From Akkermansia sp. (lineage in GTDB: Bacteria > Verrucomicrobiota > Verrucomicrobiia > Verrucomicrobiales > Akkermansiaceae): DNA of 5,840 nt. Of this stretch, positions 5,819 through 5,840 are shown piece by piece (the first letter of the stretch is position 1; every line of letters begins with the position of its first letter). Under the pieces are notes generated by a model. It was not told the DNA's origin, ran no database searches, and saw only the letters and a list, made by a program, of their open reading frames with translations. The stretch lies in NCBI GenBank assembly GCA_017379255.1, contig JAFNWZ010000374.1:1-5840 (forward strand). The letters are read 5' to 3'. A program made the position numbers and the translations under genes.

Positions 5819-5840
5819 GGTTTCGCCCTGGTGTTAAGTA

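Noticed and set aside
5774..5830. Faint resemblance to the start of tmRNA (GGGG, later CTTGACGGG, then TTCGCCC)
   Set aside because: The spacing between the elements does not fit tmRNA, no tag reading frame or acceptor 3' end is visible, and the window ends too soon to test pairing.
5692..5838. Minus-strand frame open to the right edge (about 48 codons, stop at 5692-5694)
   Set aside because: The translation is lysine- and asparagine-rich with no recognisable family, unlike the GC-biased genes here, and it would end near an opposing strong promoter. It could be the tail of a gene outside the window, but the sequence does not support a call.

Overview
The window is one chromosomal segment of a moderately GC-rich bacterium (estimated by eye at 55-60 % G+C, with C/G-rich third positions). 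It carries five confident protein genes separated by short, hairpin-rich intergenic stretches. The gene set is an exported GH95 alpha-L-fucosidase, an L-fucose mutarotase, a QueD-type enzyme, a thymidylate kinase and a GT2-fold protein. Together with the scarcity of Shine-Dalgarno sequences, this would suit a gut glycan degrader, for example of the Verrucomicrobiota (Akkermansia-like) or a related group. That placement is inference, because no taxonomic marker gene is present.

Layout. Positions 1-338 hold no gene: first a cluster of GC-rich hairpins (1-130), then two promoter candidates (194-202 and 221-249) that would drive the secreted GH95 fucosidase (339-2789, +). A strong intrinsic terminator (2813-2856) closes that gene. 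A separate promoter lies almost at the start codon of fucU (2899-3321, +), and a queD-like gene follows after 4 bases (3326-3775, +), so these two are probably cotranscribed. The convergent gap 3776-3967 contains a bidirectional terminator, further hairpins and two short heptamer repeat arrays. tmk (3968-4600, -) is divergent from a GT2-like gene (4720-5619, +). The promoter of the GT2-like gene places the transcript start at or next to its GTG codon. The right end (5620-5840) is AT-richer. It has a near-consensus promoter overlapped by small inverted repeats, then only a 23-codon hydrophobic ORF.

How the genes fit together. GH95 enzymes are inverting and release beta-L-fucose outside the cytoplasm. 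FucU interconverts fucose anomers inside the cell, so the first two genes make a plausible fucose-use pair although they are separately transcribed. The transporter, isomerase, kinase and aldolase are not in the window. queD (queuosine or pterin chemistry) and tmk (dTTP supply) are housekeeping genes with no evident link to fucose.

The most unusual item is the GT2-like protein. It keeps the overall GT2 layout, but the acidic residues normally found in the nucleotide-binding, DxD-type and catalytic-base motifs are mostly replaced. It looks like an intact, expressed pseudo-glycosyltransferase or a strongly divergent one. I saw no CRISPR array, transposase, integrase, tRNA or rRNA, and no clearly new multi-gene system.
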